From contig CACJBM010000004.1 in the NCBI GenBank assembly GCA_902591645.1, positions 17,247 to 81,246 of the forward strand: 64,000 bases of DNA, read 5' to 3'. The notes under the pieces were generated by a model. The model was not told where the DNA came from and did not search any database. It worked only from the letters and a program-made list of their open reading frames with translations. The stretch's first letter is position 1. Every line of letters starts with the position of its first letter. Source of the stretch: an uncultured Verrucomicrobiota bacterium (lineage in GTDB: Bacteria > Verrucomicrobiota > Verrucomicrobiae > Verrucomicrobiales > DEV007). A program made the position numbers and the translations under genes. Below are positions 28,807 through 38,378 of this stretch, piece after piece.

Positions 28807-28886
28807 TCGAACCTACGTATCATTTATATTCAAACAAGAATGGTTTTAAGCAGACATTGGAAAGAGCCAATGACGCATGCGATAGC

Positions 28887-30284
28887 TTAGACCAAGAACC
28901 TGCCGATCGCCCCTGTCTGTTTGAGACGATTGCGTTGCATGGTTAAGTCCAGATCACCGTAATGCTCGATCGGGTTGCCGTAAGCGTTGAGCAACGTTGT
29001 GTACCAATTGCTCAAGGTCTTGTGCCCTTCTGTACCGTGAAACGGCAGGCGGACATAGCGGCCCGCAAGGTCGAGCTTCGAGTTCTTTCCGGTCATCAGA
29101 ACCATCGGCGCCTCCGTATCCGGGCCATGATGACCAGCACCCGTTTCGGGCATGTAGATGATCGTCGTGTTGTCGAACATGGTGCCATTGCCCTCGGGAA
29201 TGGACTTGAGCTTGGTCACTAAGGTCCTGACCTGCTTCATATGATGGGTCTTGATGGCATCTCTCATTTTCGTAGCGCCAGCAATCTGGCCGCCATGCCC
29301 AATCTGGTGGATACTCGTTTTCTGCTCATTCTCAGGCAGGGAGGTGATGTCGGTGCCCAAGTCGTCAATGGTGTAGGTAACGACATTGGTCAGTCCCGCC
29401 GCGAGCGCTCCTACGATGACATCGGTGAAGGCGGCCTGCTTCTGTGGAAGGGTTGCATCTGCGCCACCATCAGCGTGGACAGGGTCAATGTTCGGCAGGT
29501 GTTGTTTAATCTTGGTGCCCAGCGACTCAACCTTGGCGCTGCGGTTACGGATGGACTGGAGCGAATCGACCTGACCGCTGATCTTGAGGCGCTCATCACC
29601 GTCCAACCCTTTGAGTTGGCGACTTTCCTTGTCATGCAAATGGTCGAGCAGAGCTCTGTCGGAAGCGGCTTCATCGGTATTGGTGACGGACTTGAACAAT
29701 TCCTGATAGGCAGTCATGGGGTCGGCGTAACAGTAGTTGCGCTGCTTTGCCGCCGGAGCGGAATAGCCGGAGACAATACCAGTTCTGTGATCACGCCCAT
29801 GGGGAACCGCCAGCGACATCTCGACGTGACCGAATGGAGAGGGGAAAAGCTTTGCCAACTCGAAATCAACGGTCGCCCACTTGATGTTGCTGAGGATGTC
29901 GCGTCCGGCTTTGTAGGCGCCCATGCAACCAGAGTAGGAATAGTGCCCGCCTCCGCTAACCGACATCGAGATGCCGTGCAGGATGGTCATGTTCTCCTTA
30001 TGATCGTCCAGCCCTTTCAGCCAGTCGGGCAGTTCATGCTTCGACAAGTCCACCTCGAAGGACTCCTTATCCTTGTGCTTTTTCAACTCTTCGGCGGAAA
30101 AGGAGGGCAGTCCAAATTGCGTAGGCAGGTTTCCGTTGGACTTACGGATGAATACGAATCGGTGAAGGCCAGCACTTGGCCCTTTCGCCGGCGCGGCCAT
30201 GAGGTGATTAAATGAAGGGGTCAGCGCAAGGCTGGCAGTCCCCAACGCCGTTCTCTTCAAAAGTTCTCGTCGGCTGATCAACAT
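28887..30284 (-). CDS. DUF1552 family exported protein (pair 2)
   Basis: A 465-residue protein with a Tat-like leader (ISRRELLKRTALGTASLAL). It shows the DUF1552 pattern: HRFVFIRKSNGNLPTQ, a long helical middle, then TTIIYMPETGAGHHGPDTEAP near the end. It lacks the LSHHG motif and has HQIGHGG and KTHHMKQ instead, like the pair 1 protein. It is GC-rich. It starts three bases after its cytochrome partner ends, so the pair is one transcript with cytochrome first, the reverse of pairs 1, 3 and 4. A long antisense frame opposite it is a composition artefact. The function is unknown. Confidence 0.82.
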   Translation of the reverse strand: MLISRRELLKRTALGTASLALTPSFNHLMAAPAKGPSAGLHRFVFIRKSNGNLPTQFGLPSFSAEELKKHKDKESFEVDLSKHELPDWLKGLDDHKENMTILHGISMSVSGGGHYSYSGCMGAYKAGRDILSNIKWATVDFELAKLFPSPFGHVEMSLAVPHGRDHRTGIVSGYSAPAAKQRNYCYADPMTAYQELFKSVTNTDEAASDRALLDHLHDKESRQLKGLDGDERLKISGQVDSLQSIRNRSAKVESLGTKIKQHLPNIDPVHADGGADATLPQKQAAFTDVIVGALAAGLTNVVTYTIDDLGTDITSLPENEQKTSIHQIGHGGQIAGATKMRDAIKTHHMKQVRTLVTKLKSIPEGNGTMFDNTTIIYMPETGAGHHGPDTEAPMVLMTGKNSKLDLAGRYVRLPFHGTEGHKTLSNWYTTLLNAYGNPIEHYGDLDLTMQRNRLKQTGAIGRFLV

Positions 30285-30287
30285 AGT

Positions 30288-33200
30288 CTAGTCTCTGGAG
30301 TTGCGTTTGCGGTAAATAAATGAGTCGGATGTTAACAGTGACACGATCACTTCGTCGAAGCTGCCTTCATTATCGACGTAAGCCCTATCCGCGTCAATCA
30401 ACGTCTTGGAGTCCGAAAGTGTTTCATTGCGTCCCAAAAAGTAGCGAAAGGCATGGCGGATGATGGACTGTCGCACCTTTTCCGACTTCGCCAGTCGGTC
30501 GATCAAGTCGAACGCATCTTCGACGTCGCCGTCCAGTGTCGGGTCACCCGTCCCTTTGAGCACGCCACGTGGATCGACCGGCAATGTCTTGTAAACCGCG
30601 AGCGAGGCGCCAAAGGAGTTGACTTCACCTCGTTTGGCCTCCTTGAGAAGATTCCCCGGGTGCTCCAGGCTTTCCTCGGTTCGGAAACGGCCGAAGTCAT
30701 CGTAGATTTCAAAGGGAAAACCTAGCGGGTCCATTTTTTGGTGGCAACGCCAGCAGTACGCGGCGCCCGTCCGGTTTTCCATCCGCTGTCGAAGTGTCTT
30801 TTGATGGTCCGGCGGGATAACCGCATCCACGGTGATCGGCACGTCGGGGATTGTCCCGGCCAATAGCTTTTCGCGAATCCATTTTCCGCGATGGATCGGA
30901 TCCGTCTCCAAGTTCTGCGCGTGAGCAATCAACCAGGCGGGATGGGTCAAGATGCCTTTTCGATTAGGGATGGCGGCCGGCTGGACGGGCGGATAGTCCC
31001 ATTTTTTCCAGTCGATGTTCCAGTAGGAAGTCACCTGCTCGCCGCGCATCTGCTGCCCGGTACGTCCCAATACGTTTCCGCCGTGCCAGAAGCCCATTGA
31101 CACCTTCATGTAAGGCATGCCGTTGGCTTGTCCTGCGCTGAAATGACGTTTCAATGCGGGCATCATTCTTTTCAGGCTGTTCAGCAGCGACTTATTGTCA
31201 CCTCCACGAACCTTGCGGAATTCCCAGATCGTCAGCATGAACTCTTTATGGGGGGCGACGTCGTCTGGCTCCCATGTTTCCCAGTCGAATTTCCTGAAAT
31301 ACTCGTAGATCTTCTTCAGTTCATCCGATCCAGCCTTCATCGCTTGGTTGTCGCCTGAATGGTATAGGTAAAACTTCTCGGTCGTAAGAAGCTCTTCAAA
31401 AACGCGTTCATCCTTTTCAAGAATATACTCAACCAACATGTCCGCCTCGTCGATCAAGCGGCTGACCGCTGGCTCGTGACGACCCGCTCCGAAACGCGAG
31501 TCGTCCTTGAAGACGTCCTGCGCCTTGGGGTAGCCAAAAAATTCTCTGAAGAATCGCAACTTGCGGATCGGCTGGTTGGTAACGCTCGCGTTGAGGTTAG
31601 ACGCCTGGACGTTTTCGTCGATGATGCACCACTGGTCGCGATCGTTGAGTATCCGGCGTATCTCACGTTCGTAGTCCTTGCGCGAATTCAGACGCCCCTT
31701 TTCCGCTGCCTGGACCAGAGTTTCATCCGGGCTTACATCGGTCAACGCGTAGGCCAGGGCATAGCTCGCATTGCGTGGCGACATCATTCGCCGACCGTGC
31801 TCGTCCGGCTCGCCCTCTCCGAACTCGTTGCGATAGGCAAACTCAGTGCTCAGCACAAGCGACTCAATAAGCTTCGCGATTGCCTTCTGCCGATCAAGTT
31901 TGGAGGCGTACAGTTTGAATTGCTCGATGTTTTCAGCCAGTTCCGAATCCGTCGGATTGCGCTCGAAGATTTGCGCATACAACTCCATGAGGAAGGGAGC
32001 TATCAAGGTTTCATCTGCGCCTCCGGCGGATTCCCGTTCAGCCCTAAATGCCGCCTGCCAATCCGCCAAGCACTTCTCGATGATCCGGTGGTGCCGATCA
32101 CCCTGCTTGCGGTGCTTCTTGATAGTACTGGTGACAACCGCCATCTCGGCATCATTGAGCGGCATGTACTTCGGCGCGCCAAATTTCCCATTTTTGACAT
32201 GGAGGTAGAGCCTGTTCATGTCCCACGTGTCGTAAAACAGCTTCATGGTCGTGATGCGGTTTTTGATGCGGTAGTCGGTAACCCCCTCCCTGTACCAGTC
32301 TGTCTCGCATTGCTGGATGATGTTTTCGAATTCAGCAAGATTGGCTTCGCTGTAAGGAGCCCAAGCCGGCTTTCCGCTGCGATCCAATTCAGATTTTTCC
32401 GTGATTTCGTCGACCTTGAAAGCAGTGCGTTTGTAGGTGGCGACGCCCTGCAGGATGGCCCGGATATCCTCTTGGTTGAAACGGCCTAGGAAGTCGAGGT
32501 TGTCAACCCGCTTCCTGCCCGCTCTCTTCGGTGGTCCGGGATAGGGGATTTCCTTTCGGACAACCTTGGGGAGGAGCTTTTCGTGCTCCTCACCGTAGAT
32601 ATCATTGAGCAGACGCTCCAGAAAGGAATAGGTCCTCAGGAACCGTTCGCGTGAACGCATAGACTCACGGTGATCCAGTTCGATCCTCATCAGGGCATAC
32701 GTTGCCGGGTAGTGCGCCTTCATTATTGCCTCGGAGGACATGTGTCCCGCAACCCGCTTGGCATTACCCACCATCGTCAGCAGGTGGCCTGTCGTAAGCC
32801 GCTTGTGGGAGCTATATCGAACGCCTACCTTCTCAGGCAGCAAATAGGGGTTGGTTATCGTCCTGCGGAATTTGTTTCCGCGCTCTGTTTTGGGGCTCCA
32901 GTGAACGCCGCTGTCACCCTGCACTGACTGAGCGGTTCCGTAGATTGTCCGCGTCGGATGGTAATTCAGCAAACGATTGATTTTCTCGTTAAAGATGAAT
33001 TCGCTGATCAACCATCGCCGATCCGGCGTGTAGCCAGGCGCTTCGGCGTATTTGCCGGAGAACAGATCCTCGTGAGAAATTACGTTTCCATACTCGAACC
33101 GTCGGAGCTTCTCTGCCAGTGCCTTGGAGGCCTTGCCGGTCAGTTGGCTGTTTAGCCACTGCAGCAAAATCTTTCGGTCAGCTTCCTTCGGCTGCTTGGC

Positions 33201-33512
33201 CTTCTCGGGCGGCATCTCGGCAAGTCGGATGACTTCCTGAGCCTTGCGGAACAGCTCTTGGCGATCGACTGCGTCGATGGTCTCCAAAGAGTCCAGCCGC
33301 AGATCGCCCTTTTGTTTCTCAGGACCATGACACGATACGCAATAATTATTCAGGGCGCGCGTTGCTTGCTCATGCAAATCTGTCGGGTCTATCTTTGAAT
33401 TGGAAATCCTATCGTTTGCAGGGACAGTCTGTCCAAACAGCTGCACGGAATACGCAGCCAAAAGGCAGAGACAGGTAAATGCCGTGGAATAATTGTTGAA
33501 CGACTTTACCAT
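30288..33512 (-). CDS. Large exported two-heme cytochrome-like protein, DUF1588-type (pair 2)
   Basis: About 1074 residues. CVSCH near the N terminus (NYCVSCHGPEKQKGD) is the Planctomycete cytochrome c-like motif. CWRCH in CWRCHQKMDPLGFPFEIY is in the C-terminal DUF1588-like block, preceded by RKGILTHPAWLIAHAQ and VPITVDAVIPP. It shares the subtype of pair 1 but is about 290 residues longer, mostly in a helical region with RNPTDSELAENIEQ. I chose ATG 33512, next to the signal peptide (FTCLCLLAAYSVQLFG). ATG 33542 or GTG 33548 are possible. It is GC-rich and divergent from pair 3. Confidence 0.8.
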   Translation of the reverse strand: MVKSFNNYSTAFTCLCLLAAYSVQLFGQTVPANDRISNSKIDPTDLHEQATRALNNYCVSCHGPEKQKGDLRLDSLETIDAVDRQELFRKAQEVIRLAEMPPEKAKQPKEADRKILLQWLNSQLTGKASKALAEKLRRFEYGNVISHEDLFSGKYAEAPGYTPDRRWLISEFIFNEKINRLLNYHPTRTIYGTAQSVQGDSGVHWSPKTERGNKFRRTITNPYLLPEKVGVRYSSHKRLTTGHLLTMVGNAKRVAGHMSSEAIMKAHYPATYALMRIELDHRESMRSRERFLRTYSFLERLLNDIYGEEHEKLLPKVVRKEIPYPGPPKRAGRKRVDNLDFLGRFNQEDIRAILQGVATYKRTAFKVDEITEKSELDRSGKPAWAPYSEANLAEFENIIQQCETDWYREGVTDYRIKNRITTMKLFYDTWDMNRLYLHVKNGKFGAPKYMPLNDAEMAVVTSTIKKHRKQGDRHHRIIEKCLADWQAAFRAERESAGGADETLIAPFLMELYAQIFERNPTDSELAENIEQFKLYASKLDRQKAIAKLIESLVLSTEFAYRNEFGEGEPDEHGRRMMSPRNASYALAYALTDVSPDETLVQAAEKGRLNSRKDYEREIRRILNDRDQWCIIDENVQASNLNASVTNQPIRKLRFFREFFGYPKAQDVFKDDSRFGAGRHEPAVSRLIDEADMLVEYILEKDERVFEELLTTEKFYLYHSGDNQAMKAGSDELKKIYEYFRKFDWETWEPDDVAPHKEFMLTIWEFRKVRGGDNKSLLNSLKRMMPALKRHFSAGQANGMPYMKVSMGFWHGGNVLGRTGQQMRGEQVTSYWNIDWKKWDYPPVQPAAIPNRKGILTHPAWLIAHAQNLETDPIHRGKWIREKLLAGTIPDVPITVDAVIPPDHQKTLRQRMENRTGAAYCWRCHQKMDPLGFPFEIYDDFGRFRTEESLEHPGNLLKEAKRGEVNSFGASLAVYKTLPVDPRGVLKGTGDPTLDGDVEDAFDLIDRLAKSEKVRQSIIRHAFRYFLGRNETLSDSKTLIDADRAYVDNEGSFDEVIVSLLTSDSFIYRKRNSRD

Positions 33513-33548
33513 GATTGCCCTCAGTCTATCAAAAAAACGCATTTTCAC

Positions 33549-33648
33549 AATACTGATTCTAGGAACAATAAAGACTTCTCCACAACTCCCAGTCCATTTT
33601 GTTTGAGATGCCTTCGGCCGATGTTATCATAACCGCACAAGGCAGATA
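33549..33648. promoter_or_regulatory. Shared divergent promoter region of pairs 2 and 3
   Basis: A gap of about 100 bases separates the minus-strand pair 2 operon from the plus-strand pair 3 operon, so both promoters must lie here or within the adjacent gene starts. I do not see a convincing -35/-10 pair. Confidence 0.4.
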
Positions 33649-34905
33649 ATGAGTAGTACGCGTTTAACGAATTCCCATCCTGTAGACCGTAGAAAGTTTC
33701 TGCAGGGAATGGGTGTAGTGCTGGCCTTACCTTGGCTGGAGAGCGCGGCGATGGCGGATGCGCCTCGTACTAAGCGGTTGGTGTGTGTTGGTAACCATCT
33801 TGGTTTCTATCCGGGCAACTTTTTTCCGAAGGCGGCCGGGAAGGACTATGTGCCGACGTCGACGCTGAAGCCGCTTGAGACGCATCGTGATGATCTGACG
33901 GTGTTTTCGAATCTGGATCATGGGCTCAATGGTGGGCACAGGGCAGTGCAAGGCTTTCTGACGAGCATCAAAAAGGAAGAAGCTGCAGGGTTTCCGGAAA
34001 AGAATATCTCACTTGACCAGATCGCTGCCGAGCATGTCGGCAGTTCCACACGCTTTCCTTCGATCAATACCGGGATCGTAAACGGCACCGATATGTGTTG
34101 GACTCGTGCAGGTGTTCATGTGCCGCCAGTCACCAATCCCGCTACGCTGTTTCGAGGTCTCTTCGTGAATTCGCCTCAACGCGAACGGGAAGCACAACGT
34201 ACGCGGCTGAAACATCGAGGCAGTGTGCTTGACGCTTTGCGCGATTCGGCAAATGCCTTGAATCGAACCCTCAACGCAGTCGACCGCAACAAGTTGGATC
34301 AATATCTGACATCGGTCCGCGATGTGGAACGACGGTTACAGATGTCCAAAAAGTGGCTCAATCGTCCCAAGCCAAAACCGTCGATGAGCGAAGTGCTGGA
34401 TGAAGAGAGGCAACATATCGATGAGGTGGCTCTTTTTTATGATTTGATGGCTCTGGCATTGCAGACCGACTCCACTCGTGTCGCGACTCTGGAAACCGGG
34501 ATGGGCTTCCGAACGGAAGAATTGGATCTAGGATTTGGTTATCACGGACTCTCCCACCATGGAAAGTCGGATGATCGGATCGGACAACTTCGGGTCGTGG
34601 AGGCCTTTCTGACTACCAAGCTCAGTGGCTTCATTTCCCGATTGAAGGAAGCGCAGATCTTTGACAACACGCTGGTCGTGTTCGGTAGCGGTATGAGCGA
34701 CGGATCAAGCCACAGCAACCGAAACCTTCCTGTGTTGCTGGCCGGTGGCGACTTGGAGCACAAGGGCCACTTAGTTTGTCCAGCTGAGCAACACAAGCGG
34801 GTTCCGCTTTCAAACCTGTGGCTGTCTTTGCTGCAATGGTTCGGTTCTGAAGCGGATCGGTTTGGTAGGAGTACGGGAACGTTTTCCCCAATGAAGATCG
34901 GGTAG
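33649..34905 (+). CDS. DUF1552 family exported protein (pair 3)
   Basis: A 418-residue protein with a Tat-like leader (VDRRKFLQGMGVVLALPWL). It has the canonical DUF1552 layout: RLVCVGNHLGFYPGNFFP, NLDHGLNGGH, DQYLTSVRDVERRL, GYHGLSHHGKSDDR and FGSGMSDGSSHSNRNLPVLLAGG. The LSHHG and HSNRNLP motifs mark the main subtype. It is followed eight bases later by its cytochrome partner at 34914. It is GC-rich. The function is unknown; surface or periplasmic location is inferred from the leader. Confidence 0.88.
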   Translation: MSSTRLTNSHPVDRRKFLQGMGVVLALPWLESAAMADAPRTKRLVCVGNHLGFYPGNFFPKAAGKDYVPTSTLKPLETHRDDLTVFSNLDHGLNGGHRAVQGFLTSIKKEEAAGFPEKNISLDQIAAEHVGSSTRFPSINTGIVNGTDMCWTRAGVHVPPVTNPATLFRGLFVNSPQREREAQRTRLKHRGSVLDALRDSANALNRTLNAVDRNKLDQYLTSVRDVERRLQMSKKWLNRPKPKPSMSEVLDEERQHIDEVALFYDLMALALQTDSTRVATLETGMGFRTEELDLGFGYHGLSHHGKSDDRIGQLRVVEAFLTTKLSGFISRLKEAQIFDNTLVVFGSGMSDGSSHSNRNLPVLLAGGDLEHKGHLVCPAEQHKRVPLSNLWLSLLQWFGSEADRFGRSTGTFSPMKIG

Positions 34906-34913
34906 GGCAGGCC

Positions 34914-37376
34914 ATGAAAATCATCATCCAATGTGTCGCTTTGCTTTTGATCGCGGGCAGCTCGATTGCCGACGCTGACGAATGGACCTTGAAGTTTCTA
35001 GAGCAGAGCTGCATCCGTTGTCATGGCAGCCAGAAACAAAAATCTGACCGTCGTTTTGATACGCTACCAGTGCAAATCAAGAAACTTGACGATCTGGAAC
35101 GCTATCAGGAAATCGTCGATCAGCTGAATCTTGGAAACATGCCGCCCGAAGACGAACCTCAGCCGTCGGCTAAAGAGCGCGCCAAGGTCATTGCTCATTT
35201 GACCCTGCAGATCAGGACCGCCCGGATGGAACTGAGTGATTCAGGCGGACGTAGCGTGCTACGCAGGCTCAACTCGTGGGAGTATCGGCAGACGATTGGC
35301 GATCTGCTTGGGCTAAACGTCGACGTCTGGAATCCCGCCGAAGATTTTCCCGAAGAGGTCAAAGTCCATGGATTCGATAACAATGGAGCCGGTCTGGTCA
35401 CCTCCGGCAGGTTGATGGATCACTACTTTATTGCGGCGGAAGAAGCCATTCGGCGAGCTACTCAGTTCGGGACCCGGCCGTTATCAAAGAAATACAAGCA
35501 GAAAACTCCATTCTACTTCAAAGGCAATGACTCAAAGGGGTTGCCCAAACTCTTCCAAACTGGCCGGTTCCGTTTTATTCCTGAGACGCCTTACACTGAT
35601 CTTTACGGCCGCCATTATCGCGGTGGACACATCGGATTTCTGCCACTGTTTAGGCAAGGCGGCGTTTCTCAAAGTGGCATCTATACCATTCGCGTTCGAG
35701 CTGCAGCGGTGGGCCGCTTCCATGACTATGGCAAAGCTCTGGGCGATTTTCGAAACGGTGATCCATTAGTGATGGAAATTGCTGGAGTCGATCGACGCGG
35801 CAGTGTCACCAGCACGGGTAACGTCTCGAAGATGACATCACTGGCGCGCATCGAATTGACGAACGAAGAACCTCAGTGGTTTCAGTGGAACGTCTACCTC
35901 GAAGCCGGCTACGAACCGGAAGTCCGCTTTCGTAATGGCCCTCTGGCGGCCAAGCGAATGGTTCGAGTTCTGACGACTCAGGCCGCCGATAAACCGGAGT
36001 TTAAACCGTTCGTCGGCATGAAGGGAGGCATCGAGAAGGGGCACGGCGTACTTAAGGCTTATCAGGGGCCGCGCCTGCGAGTCTGGGAGATCAACGTCGA
36101 AGGCCCGCACTTCGAAACTTGGCCGACCGATGGGCACCGTGCATTATATGGCAACCTGACACCGGACAAGCTAAACGCCAAGGCGATTGCTCAGCGTCTG
36201 AAAGCTTTCGCCGAAAAAGCCTTTCGCCGACTGCCGGTCGATGGAGAACTGGAGTCGATTCAGCGACTCGTAGCCGGCAAACTGAAGGAAGGCGTGGCGC
36301 CCTTACATGCCCTCCAGCTTGGCTTTCAGGCCATTCTATGTTCTCCAGGATTTCTATATTTGAATCTCGGCGAAGGTGAATTGAACGAAGTCGCATTGGC
36401 GTCGAGATTGTCATATTTTCTCTGGGCATCACCTCCTGATGAAGTTCTTCTCAAACTGGCAAAAGCTGGGAAGCTGCGGTCCGGTTTGTCCGCGCAAGTG
36501 AAACGCATGCTAGCCGATACTAAGTCGGATCGATTTGTTCGGCATTTTGTGCGTCGATGGTTGGATTTGGACAACATTGGAACCATGCCTCCGTCAAAAG
36601 ACTTCTTGGTGTACTATCGCGACAATCTCGGAACCGCGATGCGCAAAGAGACGGAAATGTTCTTTCGCTACGTGTTGGATAACAATCTGCCGCTGCGCGG
36701 ATTCTTGGACGCAGACTATTCGTTTCTCAATCGCGAACTCGCTTTGCACTACGGCATCGAAGGAGTTCAGGGCAACGAGTTTCAGCGTGTTTCAATCAAA
36801 GGTGGGCAACGTGGTGGCCTTATCGGTCAAGGTGCATTTCTGACTGCCTCGGCTAATGGTGTGGATACGTCGCCCGTCGTTCGTGGTATTTATGCGTTGG
36901 AAAAACTGCTTGGCTACACACCACCGCCTCCTCCGCCTGACGTTCCTGTGATCGAACCTGACATCCGTGGTGCTGTTACCGTTCGTGAGCAATTAGTAAA
37001 GCATCGCGAAATAGCAACGTGCGCCGAGTGCCATCGCAAGATCGATCCGCTTGGATTCGCCTTGGAAAACTTTGATGCCATCGGCGGGTGGCGCACGGAA
37101 TATGGTCGTAATTTGCCGGTGGATGCCTCAGGGAAATTGCCCAATGGTCAGGCTTTTCAAACGTTGTATGAATTCCGTCGGCTCATGGTCGAACGTTATC
37201 CGCAGTTTACCCGTAATCTGACTGAAAGGTTTTTGACCTACGCATTAGGCAGGGAGTTGATCGCCCTTGATCGCCCGCATATTGATGACATTCTAAAGGA
37301 AATGAAAAAGGACAAGAAAGGGTTGCATGACCTCATTGAAGCGGTGGTTTTGAGCGAGGTGTTTTCTAAGAACTAG
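34914..37376 (+). CDS. Exported cytochrome-like protein, DUF1587-1595-1592-1588-1585 (pair 3)
   Basis: An 820-residue protein with a signal peptide. Domains in order: Planctomycete cytochrome c-like CIRCH (about 33-37); DUF1587 (RRLNSWEYRQTIGDLL); a beta-rich insert; DUF1595 (KAFRRLPVDGELE); DUF1592 (ASRLSYFLWASPPDE); DUF1588 with CAECHRKIDPLGFALENFD; DUF1585 (TRNLTERFLTYALGREL). Two CxxCH sites suggest two c-type hemes. This is the complete architecture that usually pairs with DUF1552 proteins. A Pro-rich run precedes the second heme. The role is unknown; exported redox work is inferred from the hemes. Confidence 0.9.
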   Translation: MKIIIQCVALLLIAGSSIADADEWTLKFLEQSCIRCHGSQKQKSDRRFDTLPVQIKKLDDLERYQEIVDQLNLGNMPPEDEPQPSAKERAKVIAHLTLQIRTARMELSDSGGRSVLRRLNSWEYRQTIGDLLGLNVDVWNPAEDFPEEVKVHGFDNNGAGLVTSGRLMDHYFIAAEEAIRRATQFGTRPLSKKYKQKTPFYFKGNDSKGLPKLFQTGRFRFIPETPYTDLYGRHYRGGHIGFLPLFRQGGVSQSGIYTIRVRAAAVGRFHDYGKALGDFRNGDPLVMEIAGVDRRGSVTSTGNVSKMTSLARIELTNEEPQWFQWNVYLEAGYEPEVRFRNGPLAAKRMVRVLTTQAADKPEFKPFVGMKGGIEKGHGVLKAYQGPRLRVWEINVEGPHFETWPTDGHRALYGNLTPDKLNAKAIAQRLKAFAEKAFRRLPVDGELESIQRLVAGKLKEGVAPLHALQLGFQAILCSPGFLYLNLGEGELNEVALASRLSYFLWASPPDEVLLKLAKAGKLRSGLSAQVKRMLADTKSDRFVRHFVRRWLDLDNIGTMPPSKDFLVYYRDNLGTAMRKETEMFFRYVLDNNLPLRGFLDADYSFLNRELALHYGIEGVQGNEFQRVSIKGGQRGGLIGQGAFLTASANGVDTSPVVRGIYALEKLLGYTPPPPPPDVPVIEPDIRGAVTVREQLVKHREIATCAECHRKIDPLGFALENFDAIGGWRTEYGRNLPVDASGKLPNGQAFQTLYEFRRLMVERYPQFTRNLTERFLTYALGRELIALDRPHIDDILKEMKKDKKGLHDLIEAVVLSEVFSKN

Positions 37377-37412
37377 CTTCCCTTTTGCATTGTGGGCGGT
37401 ATGATTGAGCTC

Positions 37413-38315
37413 ATGAAATCACTTTCTCGACGTTCATTCCTTGGTGGCACCGCTTTGGCTACTCCAATCATTTCGTTTGCTCCAACGCTTCTTGCAAAAG
37501 ATAAAAATGATCCCAACCGTTTTCAGATTGGTATTCAGGAATATACCTTTCACCGATGGATTGGTTCGGGAAAACTGGATCATCTGGATTATCCGGCTCT
37601 AGCGAAGGATAAACTGGGCATTACCCATATCGAATACTGGAATAGGCCCTTTAAGGAAAAACACACCGACAAAAAATATGTTGGTGAATTGGTTAAGCGG
37701 ACTATTGGAGAAGGTATGAAGAATGTGCTGATTTTGGTTGATGCCAAGAATCAGCTGGACTCAAAGGATGTCAAAGCGCGTACGCGATCAGTTGATGAAC
37801 ACAAAGGCTGGGTGGATTGCGCTGCACAATTAGGTTGTAAGGCTATTCGAGTTAACTGCCGCTCCGGAGGCAATCGTGATGAGAACCTTGAAAATGCGGC
37901 CAAGGGGATGGGTGCTTTATGTGATTACGCCAAAGGTACTGGAGTAAAGATTGTGATAGAGCCTCACGGAGGCAACTCACAGGATCCAGATTGGCTCTTG
38001 GCTGCGATGAAGAAAATAAATAAACCTAACGCAGGACTTTTACCGGACTTCAATAACTTTGGTCGTTACAATCGATATGATGGGGTGACCAAGAGTCTCC
38101 CTTATGCTCCAGCTGTATGTGCCAAGGCTTTGAAGTTCGATGACAAAGGTAACGAGACAAATACCGACTATTATAAGATGATCAAAATCATCTATGATTC
38201 TTCATACTCTGGTGTGATCTCGATCGAATTTGAAGGTCGTGGGGTGGACCCGATTGAAGGTTCATTAAAAACGAAGGCACTCATCCAGAAGGCACTCAAG
38301 GCTGCGGCTGCATGA
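37413..38315 (+). CDS. Tat-exported sugar phosphate isomerase/epimerase-like TIM-barrel protein
   Basis: A 300-residue protein with a twin-arginine leader (SRRSFLGGTALATP). The TIM barrel shows QEYTFHRWI, HIEYWN, LILVDAKNQ, VIEPHGG, LLPDFNNFG and a final ISIEFEGRG, giving the Glu, Asp and His metal-site pattern of AP-endonuclease-2-type epimerases. ATG 37413 (MKSLSRR) is preferred; ATG 37401 and GTG 37392 are in frame. It follows pair 3 within 40 bases but returns to lower GC content, so it may or may not share that transcript. Confidence 0.8.
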   Translation: MKSLSRRSFLGGTALATPIISFAPTLLAKDKNDPNRFQIGIQEYTFHRWIGSGKLDHLDYPALAKDKLGITHIEYWNRPFKEKHTDKKYVGELVKRTIGEGMKNVLILVDAKNQLDSKDVKARTRSVDEHKGWVDCAAQLGCKAIRVNCRSGGNRDENLENAAKGMGALCDYAKGTGVKIVIEPHGGNSQDPDWLLAAMKKINKPNAGLLPDFNNFGRYNRYDGVTKSLPYAPAVCAKALKFDDKGNETNTDYYKMIKIIYDSSYSGVISIEFEGRGVDPIEGSLKTKALIQKALKAAAA

Positions 38316-38346
38316 TGAAAGTACTGTTTTCTGGAATAAAATGAAG

Positions 38347-38376
38347 GTGGAGCGGGTGATTGGGAATCGAACCCAC
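38347..38376 (-). repeat. Degenerate tRNA-Gly-like 3' end, carrying 16-base repeat copy 2
   Basis: On the minus strand this reads T-arm (GTGGG TTCGATT CCCAA), one extra T, then CACCCGC, T and CCA. CACCCGC-T-CCA is the acceptor strand, discriminator and CCA of many bacterial tRNA-Gly genes. No anticodon or D arm follows; the M14 gene starts at once. The extra base and a T-stem mismatch show it is not functional. The 38360-38375 part is identical to 20311-20326. tRNA 3' ends are common integration sites, so this may be an attachment remnant. Confidence 0.4.
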
Positions 38377-38378
38377 TA

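Noticed and set aside
29241..30215. 324-codon open frame on the plus strand opposite the pair 2 DUF1552 gene
   Set aside because: It is antisense to a gene with a leader and family motifs, and has no motifs of its own.
31476..32489. 337-codon open frame on the plus strand opposite the pair 2 cytochrome
   Set aside because: It is antisense to a clear multi-domain gene in a GC-rich region, with no recognisable motifs; it is a composition artefact.
38347..38376. Functional tRNA-Gly gene
   Set aside because: Only the T-arm and acceptor end are recognisable, with an extra base and a stem mismatch; anticodon and D arms are missing and the M14 coding region begins at once.
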